DNA of 29,402 nucleotides, taken from Bacteroidales bacterium (GTDB taxonomy: Bacteria > Bacteroidota > Bacteroidia > Bacteroidales > UBA932). Positions 15,687-23,136 of the stretch are shown one piece after another (positions within the stretch are counted from its first letter, which is position 1; each line of letters opens with the position of its first letter). The notes beneath the pieces were generated by a model. It did not search any database. It worked only from the letters and a program-made list of their open reading frames with translations, and was not told the origin of the DNA. A program made the translations under genes and the position numbers. The stretch lies in NCBI GenBank assembly GCA_004552965.1, contig SFMU01000023.1, forward strand, positions 1-29,402, read 5' to 3'.

Positions 15687-16769
15687 ATGGGCCTATTGCT
15701 AATATTCCTTTTTGGAACACTGCTGATATCATTCTTGTGTTCCATCCTTGAATCCGTGCTGATGTCTACCCAGATTTCCTTTATCACGATGCGTAAGGAA
15801 CAGGGAGACAAATTGGCAGACAAGTTCATGAAATACAAGACCGACACGGACAAGCCCCTGGCTGCCATCCTGTCGCTGAACACCATTGCCAACACCATAG
15901 GAGCTGCAGGGGTAGGCCGTCAGGCTACGATCCTGTTCGGAAATTCCTGGTTCGGATTGATCTCGGCCCTTACCACCATTCTCATTCTTGTCTTCGCGGA
16001 AATTGTCCCGAAGACGATCGGCACGACCTATTGGAAGAATCTGATGGGGTTTGCCACAAGGATGATTTCCATCCTGATATTCCTGATGTACCCTCTGGTA
16101 AAGTTCATCGGCCTTGTAAGCCGTCTGTTCGAAAAGGACGATTCCGATGTCATGGTCAGCAGGGAAGAGGTGACTGCGATGGCCAACATAGGTGAAGAGG
16201 AGGGAGTCATCGACCGGGACGAGAACAGGGTCATCCAGAACATCATGAAGCTTGACAATGTCAAGGCTTTCGATGCCATGACTCCGAGAATAGTCGCCGT
16301 GACTGCGCAGGAGAACATGACCTTGAAGAACTTCTACAAGAATGACACCTATCTCCATTTCTCGAGAATTCCCATCTACAACGAGTCTCCTGAATATATC
16401 ACCGGCTATATTCTCCTCAGTGATGCCCTGGAAGGCCTTGCTGACGACGAATTCGACAGACGGCTCAAGGAATTCAAGCGTCCTGTGTCCTTCTTCCATG
16501 ACGAAGACTCCCTCAGCAAGATCTGGGAAGAGCTGCTGAAGAAGCAGGAACAGATGGCGATTGTCATTGATGAATATGGCTGTTTCCAGGGAATAGTGAC
16601 CCTTGAGGACATAATCGAGACCATCCTCGGCCTTGAAATCATTGACGAGAATGACACTGCCATCGACATGCAGCAGTTTGCAAGGGAAAGATGGGAACGC
16701 CGCCAGAAGCGTTTCCAGCCTATTGTCCTTCCAGCCGACAAATCCGAAGAAGAAGTCGAAACGAAATGA
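15687..16769 (+). CDS. CNNM/CorC-type (DUF21 + CBS) membrane protein
   Basis: 360 aa, of the hemolysin-related, magnesium-transport-linked family. The N-terminal DUF21 domain has about four hydrophobic segments within residues 1-150; LILVFAEIVPKTIG and SLNTIANTIGAAGVG are characteristic. EEEGVIDRDENRVIQNIMKL leads into a CBS pair with VTAQENMTLKNFY and QMAIVIDEYGCFQGIVTLEDIIETILG. Family members are implicated in Mg2+ (or Co2+) efflux or homeostasis. The C-terminal CorC_HlyC domain seems to be absent: the protein ends in a short charged tail. Its stop overlaps the dtd start. Confidence 0.9.
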   Translation: MGLLLIFLFGTLLISFLCSILESVLMSTQISFITMRKEQGDKLADKFMKYKTDTDKPLAAILSLNTIANTIGAAGVGRQATILFGNSWFGLISALTTILILVFAEIVPKTIGTTYWKNLMGFATRMISILIFLMYPLVKFIGLVSRLFEKDDSDVMVSREEVTAMANIGEEEGVIDRDENRVIQNIMKLDNVKAFDAMTPRIVAVTAQENMTLKNFYKNDTYLHFSRIPIYNESPEYITGYILLSDALEGLADDEFDRRLKEFKRPVSFFHDEDSLSKIWEELLKKQEQMAIVIDEYGCFQGIVTLEDIIETILGLEIIDENDTAIDMQQFARERWERRQKRFQPIVLPADKSEEEVETK

Positions 16770-17215
16770 AAGCGGTAATCCAGCGGGTGGCTCATGCCGG
16801 TGTCACCATTGAAGGCGCGCTTAAGGCATCTGTCGGGAAAGGCCTTCTCGTATTGCTCGGGGTGGGGTACGAAGATGGTGCGGATGATATCCGCTGGCTT
16901 GTCCGGAAAATTTCCGGCTTGAGAATCTTCGATGACGAAAAAGGTGTGATGAACCGCTCCGTGGTCGATGTGGACGGTGAAGTCATTGTCGTAAGCCAGT
17001 TTACCCTGATGGCGGATTGCAGACGCGGAAACCGGCCCTCTTACATCAATGCGGCCAACCATGAAATCGCAATCCCTCTGTACCTTGAGTTCTGCAGGGA
17101 ACTGTCCGAAGCCATTGGAAAAAAGGTGCAGACAGGGGAGTTCGGGGCCGACATGAAAGTGGAACTTCTCAATGACGGTCCGGTGACAATCTGTCTGGAC
17201 AGCAAGGATAAGTAA
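16766..17215 (+). CDS. dtd: D-aminoacyl-tRNA deacylase
   Basis: 149 aa from the ATG at 16766, which overlaps the upstream stop (ATGA). The frame is open from 16691, but MKAVIQRV is the normal Dtd N-terminus. Dtd removes D-amino acids (and glycine) wrongly attached to tRNA. The two active-site motifs are intact: SQFTL at 77-81 and NDGPVT (with the cis Gly-Pro) at 136-141. Length is standard. Confidence 0.96.
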   Translation: MKAVIQRVAHAGVTIEGALKASVGKGLLVLLGVGYEDGADDIRWLVRKISGLRIFDDEKGVMNRSVVDVDGEVIVVSQFTLMADCRRGNRPSYINAANHEIAIPLYLEFCRELSEAIGKKVQTGEFGADMKVELLNDGPVTICLDSKDK

Positions 17216-17339
17216 CTGACGTTCAGCCTTTCAATGAAAAACACCTGACGTTTGCCTGCACATGAATATGCCGGGACGCGTTCAGCCCTGCAAAGGAATA
17301 TGCCCAACCGGATGCTCAGGAAAGGAAATCGTCGGACTC

Positions 17340-17924
17340 TCAGTCCAGGAAAGCTTTCAACTCTTCATAGAACCTTGATGCCGGGAAGCCCATCACATTG
17401 TAGAAGGAGCCTTCCAGTCGGCTTATCCCGATGTAGCCAATCCATTCCTGGATGCCGTAAGCTCCGGCTTTGTCGTAGGGCTTGTAGGTGTCGAGATAAT
17501 AGATTATCTCGCTGTCCGATAGCTCTTTGAAGAAGACATTTGAAGTAACAGAGAAAGTCTTCTTCTTCTCCCTGTCCCTGAGCGTGACCGCTGTGATGAC
17601 CTGATGCCCCCGGCCGGAAAGAAGTTTCAGCATCCGGATCGCATCATCCCTGTCCTTTGGCTTGCCCAGGATTTTCGTTCCGCACAGGACCATCGTGTCG
17701 GAGGTTACAAGTATTTCATTGTCGGCGAGTTCTCTATGAAAGCCGAATGATTTGCCTTCCGACATGAGTTCCGGTACTTTTTCGTGCGGTGTGTCAGAGG
17801 ACCAGCTTTCATCGAATGTGTTGCCTGTGTCCACCGTGAAGGGGATGTCCATCGCGCTGAGCAATTCCCGTCTTCTTGGAGAACCGGAAGCCAGGATTAT
17901 CTGTTTGTCTTTGAGGTCGATCAT
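17340..17924 (-). CDS. maf: Maf-like nucleotide pyrophosphatase
   Basis: 194 aa from the ATG at 17924, whose ATGA overlaps the kdsC stop. The longer frame to 17975 lies inside kdsC. Maf proteins hydrolyse dTTP/UTP or modified nucleotides to monophosphates. The signature SGSPRR is at 13-18, the catalytic Asp76 in TSDTMV, and GSFYNVMGFP at 172-181, which suits the dTTP/UTP subfamily. It is the last gene of the DUF3467-kdsC-maf unit. Confidence 0.93.
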   Translation of the reverse strand: MIDLKDKQIILASGSPRRRELLSAMDIPFTVDTGNTFDESWSSDTPHEKVPELMSEGKSFGFHRELADNEILVTSDTMVLCGTKILGKPKDRDDAIRMLKLLSGRGHQVITAVTLRDREKKKTFSVTSNVFFKELSDSEIIYYLDTYKPYDKAGAYGIQEWIGYIGISRLEGSFYNVMGFPASRFYEELKAFLD

Positions 17925-18460
17925 TCTTTGGTGGCCTTGTATTTGGCTGCGTACGCGTGGGAATCGAATGTCCACGTGCCCTGGAGCCTCATTACTTCCT
18001 CGATGTGCTTTCTGACGAGAGCCTTGCCTCCTGGACGGTCCGACACGATGTCAGCCGCCTCCTTGCATTCGATTGCCGCATCGCTTGGGCAGACACCGAT
18101 ACCGGCGGCGCGGATCACTTCCACGTCGGGCACATCGTCACCGAAATACATCACCTCTTCGCGCCTCAGGGAATGTCTCCTGCAGAAATCGTCGAAATCA
18201 ATGATTTTGATCCTCGAACCCAGATAGACATCCTCCGGCTCTATGCCGTTTGTCCTGAATCTGTTGGTGATGCTGAGCGATCTGCCGCCAGTGATGACGC
18301 CGACAGCATACCCCTGAAGGCAGGCCATCCTCACGGCGAAACCGTCTTTCGCATCGAATGTCCGATAGAGTTCTCCGTCGAGAGCGGCGAAAATCCCTCC
18401 ATCGGTCATTACTCCGTCAATGTCAAAAACAAATCCTTTAATGTCTTTTAAATCAGTCAT
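17921..18460 (-). CDS. kdsC: KdsC-type 3-deoxy-D-manno-octulosonate 8-phosphate phosphatase
   Basis: 179 aa, a capless HAD phosphatase of the KdsC family, which makes free Kdo for lipopolysaccharide. Motif I is FDIDGVMTDGG with Asp13 and Asp15, motif II Thr57 in VITGG, and motif III GDDVPD at 107-112. Length and lack of a cap agree with KdsC. Related sialic-acid-type phosphatases cannot be fully excluded. It starts 20 nt after the DUF3467 gene and overlaps maf by 4 nt. Confidence 0.9.
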   Translation of the reverse strand: MTDLKDIKGFVFDIDGVMTDGGIFAALDGELYRTFDAKDGFAVRMACLQGYAVGVITGGRSLSITNRFRTNGIEPEDVYLGSRIKIIDFDDFCRRHSLRREEVMYFGDDVPDVEVIRAAGIGVCPSDAAIECKEAADIVSDRPGGKALVRKHIEEVMRLQGTWTFDSHAYAAKYKATKE

Positions 18461-18480
18461 TAACAGACTTCTTTTTAAAG

Positions 18481-18810
18481 TTATGATTTAGTTCCGCCGT
18501 TGCCGAACTGGGTGAGGTCTCCGAGGTTGAAGGTACCGCCCTGGCTCTTCTGGCCACCGCCATTTTCAATAGGTCCGAATTTCGCCTCGAATTTCTGGAC
18601 ATTGTCCTGCAGCGCTCTGAGAAGATTCTTTGCATTCTCGGGAGTCATGATGATCCTGCTGTTCACGACCGCCTTCTGCATTCCCGGCAGCATTGCCGCG
18701 AAATCTATCATGAATTCGCTGTGCGAGTGAAGGATGATTGCAAGGTTCGAATATATTCCCTGACCGATGTCCGGTCTGAGTTCGATTCCGATTTCTTTTT
18801 TCTCTTCCAT
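18481..18810 (-). CDS. DUF3467 protein
   Basis: 109 aa from the ATG at 18810; the frame runs on to 19095, but that part is antisense to valS and is not protein-like. The stretch IELRPDIGQGIYSNLAII, then HSHSEFMIDFA and RIIMTPENAKNLLRAL, identifies DUF3467, a small Bacteroidota family of unknown function. The C-terminus is glycine-rich. It heads the unit with kdsC and maf. The leader in front of it can fold strongly (see 18848-18917). Confidence 0.88.
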   Translation of the reverse strand: MEEKKEIGIELRPDIGQGIYSNLAIILHSHSEFMIDFAAMLPGMQKAVVNSRIIMTPENAKNLLRALQDNVQKFEAKFGPIENGGGQKSQGGTFNLGDLTQFGNGGTKS

Positions 18811-18847
18811 ATCCGATAAGATTTTGTCAGTAAAGAAATATTGATAG

Positions 18848-18917
18848 TCGCAAGTACCTGTCTGTCTGATGCCTTTGCATCCCTGTGCAGGGTGATTGCA
18901 ATGCGATTGACTTGCGA
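18848..18917 (-). promoter_or_regulatory. Structured 5' leader candidate of DUF3467-kdsC-maf
   Basis: On the plus strand TCGCAAGT (18848-18855) is the exact reverse complement of ACTTGCGA (18910-18917), giving an 8-bp closing stem. Inside it a second hairpin combines TTGCA (18875-18879)/TGCAA (18897-18901) with CCCTG (18881-18885)/CAGGG (18888-18892). The expected transcription start (near 18914, from the -7 box at 18921-18928) coincides with the first strand of the outer stem. CCTG at 18857-18860 could pair instead with CAGG at 18888-18891, an alternative fold. It matches no riboswitch class that I recognise. Confidence 0.5.
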
Positions 18918-18920
18918 GAA

Positions 18921-18928
18921 CAAAAATA
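18921..18928 (-). promoter_or_regulatory. Candidate -7 box for the DUF3467 gene
   Basis: TATTTTTG on the minus strand, matching TAnnTTTG. The leader from here to the ATG at 18810 would be about 104 nt. It is 14 bp from the rightward box for valS, the same spacing as at the DUF3276/nusB pair. Confidence 0.5.
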
Positions 18929-18942
18929 GTGAAAAAAATTAC

Positions 18943-18950
18943 TATATTTG
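18943..18950 (+). promoter_or_regulatory. Candidate -7 box for valS
   Basis: TATATTTG matches the consensus and lies 27 nt before the valS ATG at 18978. The -33 box is not clear at the usual spacing. Confidence 0.55.
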
Positions 18951-18977
18951 TAATCTTTGAATGAAGATATAATTGAT

Positions 18978-21644
18978 ATGAGCGAGAAAAAAGAGCTTTC
19001 CGCAAAGTACTCTCCTTCGGAAGTCGAGAACAAATGGTACGAATGGTGGCAGGAACACAAATGCTTCCATTCCGAGCCTGATGACAGGGAACCATACACG
19101 ATTGTCATACCGCCGCCTAATGTGACCGGCATTCTCCATATGGGCCATGTGCTCAACAACACCCTCAATGATGTGCTTATCAGAAAGGCCAGGATGGACG
19201 GCAAGAACGCCTGCTGGGTTCCCGGTACTGACCACGCTTCCATCGCAACCGAAAGCAAGGTGGTGGCCAGACTCAAGGGGATGGGCATTTCCAAGGACGA
19301 CCTGACCAGGGACGAATTCATGAAATATGCCTGGGAGTGGAAAGAGGAACATGGCGGAATCATCCTCCAGCAGCTGCGCAAACTCGGCGCCTCCTGCGAC
19401 TGGGACAGGACCAGGTTCACAATGGATCCCGACCTTTCCGCAGCAGTCATCGCGACCTTCTGCCATTTCTACAAGAAAGGTCTGATCTACAGGGGAGTGC
19501 GCATGGTCAACTGGGATCCTGTAGCCCTCACTGCCATCAGCGACGACGAGGTTATCCACAAGGACACCAAGAGCCATTTCTATCATCTCCGCTACTATAT
19601 TTCCGACGGCCAGGGCAATCCGACCGACAAGTATCTTGTGATTGCGACAACCCGTCCCGAGACAATCATGGCGGATGCGGCCATCTGTGTCAATCCTGCG
19701 GACGAGAGGCATTTCTGGCTCAAGGGCAAGAAGGTCATCATCCCTCTCATCAACAAGGAAATCCCTGTTATAGAAGATGAATATGTCGAAATGGATTTCG
19801 GTACAGGCTGCCTCAAGGTCACACCTGCCCATGACGCCCACGACTACGAAATCGGTCTGAGACACAATCTCCCGGTTATCGACATCATCGACGACCACGG
19901 ACGTCTCAACGAAAAGGCTCAGATTCTTGTTGGCGAGGACCGCTTCGCTGCACGGAAGAAGATCGTAGGCCTTCTTGAAGAGGCCGGCTGCCTGGAGAAG
20001 ATCGAGGATTACACTTCTCCTGTCGGTTATTCCGAGAGGACTGACGCTGTCATCGAGCCGAAGCTCTCCGCACAGTGGTTCCTCAAGATGGAAGATCTTG
20101 CAGCCAAAGCGCTGGACGAGGTGGAATCCGGCAACATCAAGTTCATACCGGACAAGTATCGCAACATTTATCGCCACTGGATGGAGAATGCCCATGACTG
20201 GTGCATCTCACGCCAGCTCTGGTGGGGTCAGCGTATCCCGGCATATTACCTCCCTGATGGTCAGGTAGTGGTTGAAGAGACTCCGGAAATGGCTCTCGAG
20301 GCTGCCAGGAAGATCAATCCGGCCCTGACTGCTGCAGATCTCAGGCAGGATGACGATGTGCTCGACACCTGGTTCTCTTCATGGCTTTGGCCGATTTCCG
20401 TGTTCGATCCACAGATGCCTGGGCATCCGGACCACAAACCGAACAGGGACCTTGCATATTACTATCCTACCAACGATCTTGTCACCGCTCCGGACATCAT
20501 ATTCTTCTGGGTTGCCAGGATGATCATGGCCGGTGGTGAATTCATGGATAAGAAGCCTTTCAGCAACGTCTATTTCACCGGCATCGTCCGTGACAAGCTC
20601 GGAAGGAAGATGAGCAAGACCCTTGGCAATTCTCCGGATCCTCTTGTCCTGATTGAAAAGTATGGCGCTGATGCCGTCAGAATCGGAATGCTCCTGTGCT
20701 CATCTGCGGGCAATGACATCTTCTATGATGAATCCCAGATCGAGCAGGGACGCAATTTCTGCAACAAGATCTGGAATTCCTTCCGTCTCGTTCAGGGATG
20801 GTCGGTTGATGAATCGCTTCAGCAGAGCGATGTCAATTCATTGTCGGTCAAGTGGTTCGAGAATAAGATGAACCAGGCGATAACCATTGTGGAAGACCAC
20901 TATGCCAAGTTCAGGATTTCCGATGCCCTCATGGCGATCTACAAACTCTTCTGGGATGATTACTGCGCATGGTATCTGGAGGCCGTCAAGCCAGCCTACG
21001 GTCAGGCTATCGACAGGGCGACATATGATGCAACCTGCATATTCTTCGAGAAACTTCTGAAGATGATTCATCCTGTCATGCCGTTCATCTCCGAGGAACT
21101 CTGGCAGTCGATGGCCGAGCGTCCGGAAGGAGCGACCATCATGTTTGAAAAGACTCCTCAGGCCGGACCTGTCGACGAGGATTTCATAACTGCATTCGGG
21201 ATGGCTCAGGAAGTCATCAACACGGTGCGCGGCACCCGCCAGCAGAAGAACATATCTCCGAAGGAAGAACTTCAGGTCCTGTTCAAGGGTGATTTCCCTA
21301 TGAATATGACGCCGGTCGTCCGTAAACTCGGCAATGTGTCTTCCATCGGTCTGACCGATGATTTCGGTGACACCTCCGAGGGAGTTTCCGCTCTTGTCCG
21401 CACGGTCGAGATGTTCATCCCTCTGGCTGGAATGGTCAACGTCGAGGAAGAGATCCGCAAGATAGAAGGAGAACTTGAACATCAGAGATCTTTCCTGGAA
21501 TCAGTGCGCAAAAAGCTCGGAAACGAGAGTTTCGTGGCTCATGCACCTGAGAAGGTAGTTGCCATGGAGCGTAAGAAGGAGGCTGATAGCCTTGCAAAGA
21601 TCGAAGCTTACGAAAAGGCGCTTGAATCATTGAAAAACAGATAG
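18978..21644 (+). CDS. valS: Valyl-tRNA synthetase
   Basis: 888 aa from the ATG at 18978; an in-frame TTG at 18957 is less likely because it lies at the predicted transcription start. This class I synthetase charges tRNA-Val. The HIGH motif appears as PPPNVTGILHMGH (45-57) and KMSKS as KMSKT (544-548). The editing domain (CP1) lies between them, with TTRPETIMADAA. The C-terminal coiled coil (last 70 residues, EEIRKIEGELEHQRSFLESV) is typical of ValS. Length is standard. Confidence 0.97.
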   Translation: MSEKKELSAKYSPSEVENKWYEWWQEHKCFHSEPDDREPYTIVIPPPNVTGILHMGHVLNNTLNDVLIRKARMDGKNACWVPGTDHASIATESKVVARLKGMGISKDDLTRDEFMKYAWEWKEEHGGIILQQLRKLGASCDWDRTRFTMDPDLSAAVIATFCHFYKKGLIYRGVRMVNWDPVALTAISDDEVIHKDTKSHFYHLRYYISDGQGNPTDKYLVIATTRPETIMADAAICVNPADERHFWLKGKKVIIPLINKEIPVIEDEYVEMDFGTGCLKVTPAHDAHDYEIGLRHNLPVIDIIDDHGRLNEKAQILVGEDRFAARKKIVGLLEEAGCLEKIEDYTSPVGYSERTDAVIEPKLSAQWFLKMEDLAAKALDEVESGNIKFIPDKYRNIYRHWMENAHDWCISRQLWWGQRIPAYYLPDGQVVVEETPEMALEAARKINPALTAADLRQDDDVLDTWFSSWLWPISVFDPQMPGHPDHKPNRDLAYYYPTNDLVTAPDIIFFWVARMIMAGGEFMDKKPFSNVYFTGIVRDKLGRKMSKTLGNSPDPLVLIEKYGADAVRIGMLLCSSAGNDIFYDESQIEQGRNFCNKIWNSFRLVQGWSVDESLQQSDVNSLSVKWFENKMNQAITIVEDHYAKFRISDALMAIYKLFWDDYCAWYLEAVKPAYGQAIDRATYDATCIFFEKLLKMIHPVMPFISEELWQSMAERPEGATIMFEKTPQAGPVDEDFITAFGMAQEVINTVRGTRQQKNISPKEELQVLFKGDFPMNMTPVVRKLGNVSSIGLTDDFGDTSEGVSALVRTVEMFIPLAGMVNVEEEIRKIEGELEHQRSFLESVRKKLGNESFVAHAPEKVVAMERKKEADSLAKIEAYEKALESLKNR

Positions 21645-21680
21645 TAAAACAAAATTGTTTATAACTGTAACTTTTTTGTT

Positions 21681-22094
21681 ATGATACGATCTGAGACATC
21701 TTTCCCTGTCAGGTACTATGAAACCGACCAGATGGGCATCGTCCATCATTCGAATTACATCCGTTATTTCGAATGTGCACGCACTGTGCTTCTGGTTGAC
21801 TGCGGTTGCCCGATCGAAACCTGCGAGAAGGAGGATGGCGTGACTTTTCCGATTGTCTCTCTGGAGTGCCGGTTCCGATATCCGGCAAAGATGGGTGATG
21901 TCGTGACTGCCGTTGCAACCGTCGAGACCTTGCCGACTGCCAGACTTCAGATCGGACAGGCTGTCTACAATCAGGACGGAGTTCTCTGTGCGGAAGGAAA
22001 GGTGGTCCTGGGATTCCTGGACAAGCGGACAGGCCGTCCCGTGCGTTGTCCGGAACGCATTCTCAGATGTTTTGAAGAACATATTAATGGCTAA
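21681..22094 (+). CDS. YbgC-like acyl-CoA thioesterase
   Basis: 137 aa, hot-dog fold (4HBT). The motif YYETDQMGIVHHSNYIRYFE holds the catalytic pattern DxxGxxxHxxY with Asp16, His23 and Tyr26. Relatives hydrolyse acyl-CoA or acyl-ACP thioesters; in proteobacteria YbgC sits with tol-pal, which is not seen here. It lies 36 nt after valS and 26 nt before tatA. Substrate is unknown. Confidence 0.88.
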   Translation: MIRSETSFPVRYYETDQMGIVHHSNYIRYFECARTVLLVDCGCPIETCEKEDGVTFPIVSLECRFRYPAKMGDVVTAVATVETLPTARLQIGQAVYNQDGVLCAEGKVVLGFLDKRTGRPVRCPERILRCFEEHING

Positions 22095-22120
22095 TAAAAC
22101 AATCAATCAATTTTTGTGAT

Positions 22121-22366
22121 ATGGCAATGTTTTTACCACTTGGTGTAGTCGGACCTTGGCAGGTCCTTATCATCTGTCTCGTTATTGTCCTTCTCTTCGG
22201 CGGGAAAAAGATTCCTGAACTGATGAAAGGTCTTGGACAGGGAGTAAAGAGTTTCAAGCAGGGTATGAAGGATGTCGAGAAAGAGATTGAGGATATTGAC
22301 AAAGACCTGGATGCAGCTGCAAAGACTCCGGACAAGATTGAGAAAGTAGATTCCAACAAGCAATAG
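22121..22366 (+). CDS. tatA: TatA, twin-arginine translocase subunit
   Basis: 81 aa. A short N-terminal transmembrane helix (about 12-27) is followed by the hinge FGGKKIPEL (26-34) and an amphipathic helix, then a lysine- and aspartate-rich tail (VEKEIEDIDKDLDAAAK). This is the pore-forming subunit. No tatB is present, so this TatA probably serves both roles, as usual in Bacteroidota. Its stop overlaps the tatC start by one base. Confidence 0.95.
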   Translation: MAMFLPLGVVGPWQVLIICLVIVLLFGGKKIPELMKGLGQGVKSFKQGMKDVEKEIEDIDKDLDAAAKTPDKIEKVDSNKQ

Positions 22367-23136
22367 TGAGCAGTCAGGAAAACGAGATGTCCTTCTGGGA
22401 CCATCTTGAAGTGCTGAGGGGGACTCTGTTCCGCTCTCTGCTTGCCGTAGTTGCCGTCAGCATTGCGGTTTTCTGCTTCAAGTCACTGGTCTTTGACGGA
22501 ATTGTACTTGCTCCGACGAGGAGCGACTTCTTCATCTACAAATGGATGGGGATGTCTGTCGACATGTCCCTGGTCAATCTCGAGGTCTCTACGCAGTTCT
22601 TCGTCCACCTCAAGATAGCATTCCAGCTGGGTTTCATCCTGTCTTTCCCGTACATTGTCTTCGAGATCTGGAAATTCATAGCTCCGGCCCTGTATCAGAA
22701 TGAGAAGAAGACCATCCGGTGGGTCTTTCTTTCCGCATCCATCCTATTCTATCTCGGTCTGTTCATCGGCTACATCCTGATTGTCCCGATTTCGCTGAAC
22801 TTTTTCCTGGGCTACAAGATCAGTGATGCGATTGTCAACACGATTTCCCTGACTTCCTACATATCATTGTTCATGTCTACGACCCTGGCTTTCGGAATAG
22901 TTTTCGAGTTTCCTGCAGTTGTGGTGATTCTGAACAAATTGGGAATAGTGGACAGGGGAACTATGCAGAAATACCGCAAGCATGCCATCGTGGTTATTCT
23001 GTGCATTGCAGCCATCATCACCCCGGCGGATCCTTTCTCGATGATAGTGGCAGCCGCACCGCTTCTCCTTCTTTATGAATTGAGTGTCTGGTGCTGTGGC
23101 GTCAAGAAACCGGATGATATTCAAGAAACTGCCTGA
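22366..23136 (+). CDS. tatC: TatC, twin-arginine translocase receptor
   Basis: 256 aa with a GTG start that shares one base with the tatA stop (TAGTG). An ATG at 22387 is an alternative, just before FWDHLEVLR, the conserved N-terminal motif that helps bind the RR signal. Six hydrophobic segments are visible, and the loop FPYIVFEIWKFIAPALY holds a conserved glutamate. TatC recognises twin-arginine signals such as that of the oxidoreductase at 2433-3929. The stop overlaps the next ATG by one base (TGATG). Confidence 0.96.
   Translation: MSSQENEMSFWDHLEVLRGTLFRSLLAVVAVSIAVFCFKSLVFDGIVLAPTRSDFFIYKWMGMSVDMSLVNLEVSTQFFVHLKIAFQLGFILSFPYIVFEIWKFIAPALYQNEKKTIRWVFLSASILFYLGLFIGYILIVPISLNFFLGYKISDAIVNTISLTSYISLFMSTTLAFGIVFEFPAVVVILNKLGIVDRGTMQKYRKHAIVVILCIAAIITPADPFSMIVAAAPLLLLYELSVWCCGVKKPDDIQETA

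Noticed and set aside
15729..16499. 256-aa open frame antisense to the CNNM/CorC-type gene
   Set aside because: Shadow of a certain membrane-protein gene; the translation is rich in His, Arg and Asp as expected for an antisense frame.
17216..17339. Terminator expected between convergent dtd and maf
   Set aside because: No inverted repeat with a T tract could be found by eye in this gap.
18942..20195. 417-aa open frame antisense to valS
   Set aside because: It mirrors valS codons, lacks any domain I recognise, and valS on the other strand is complete and certain.
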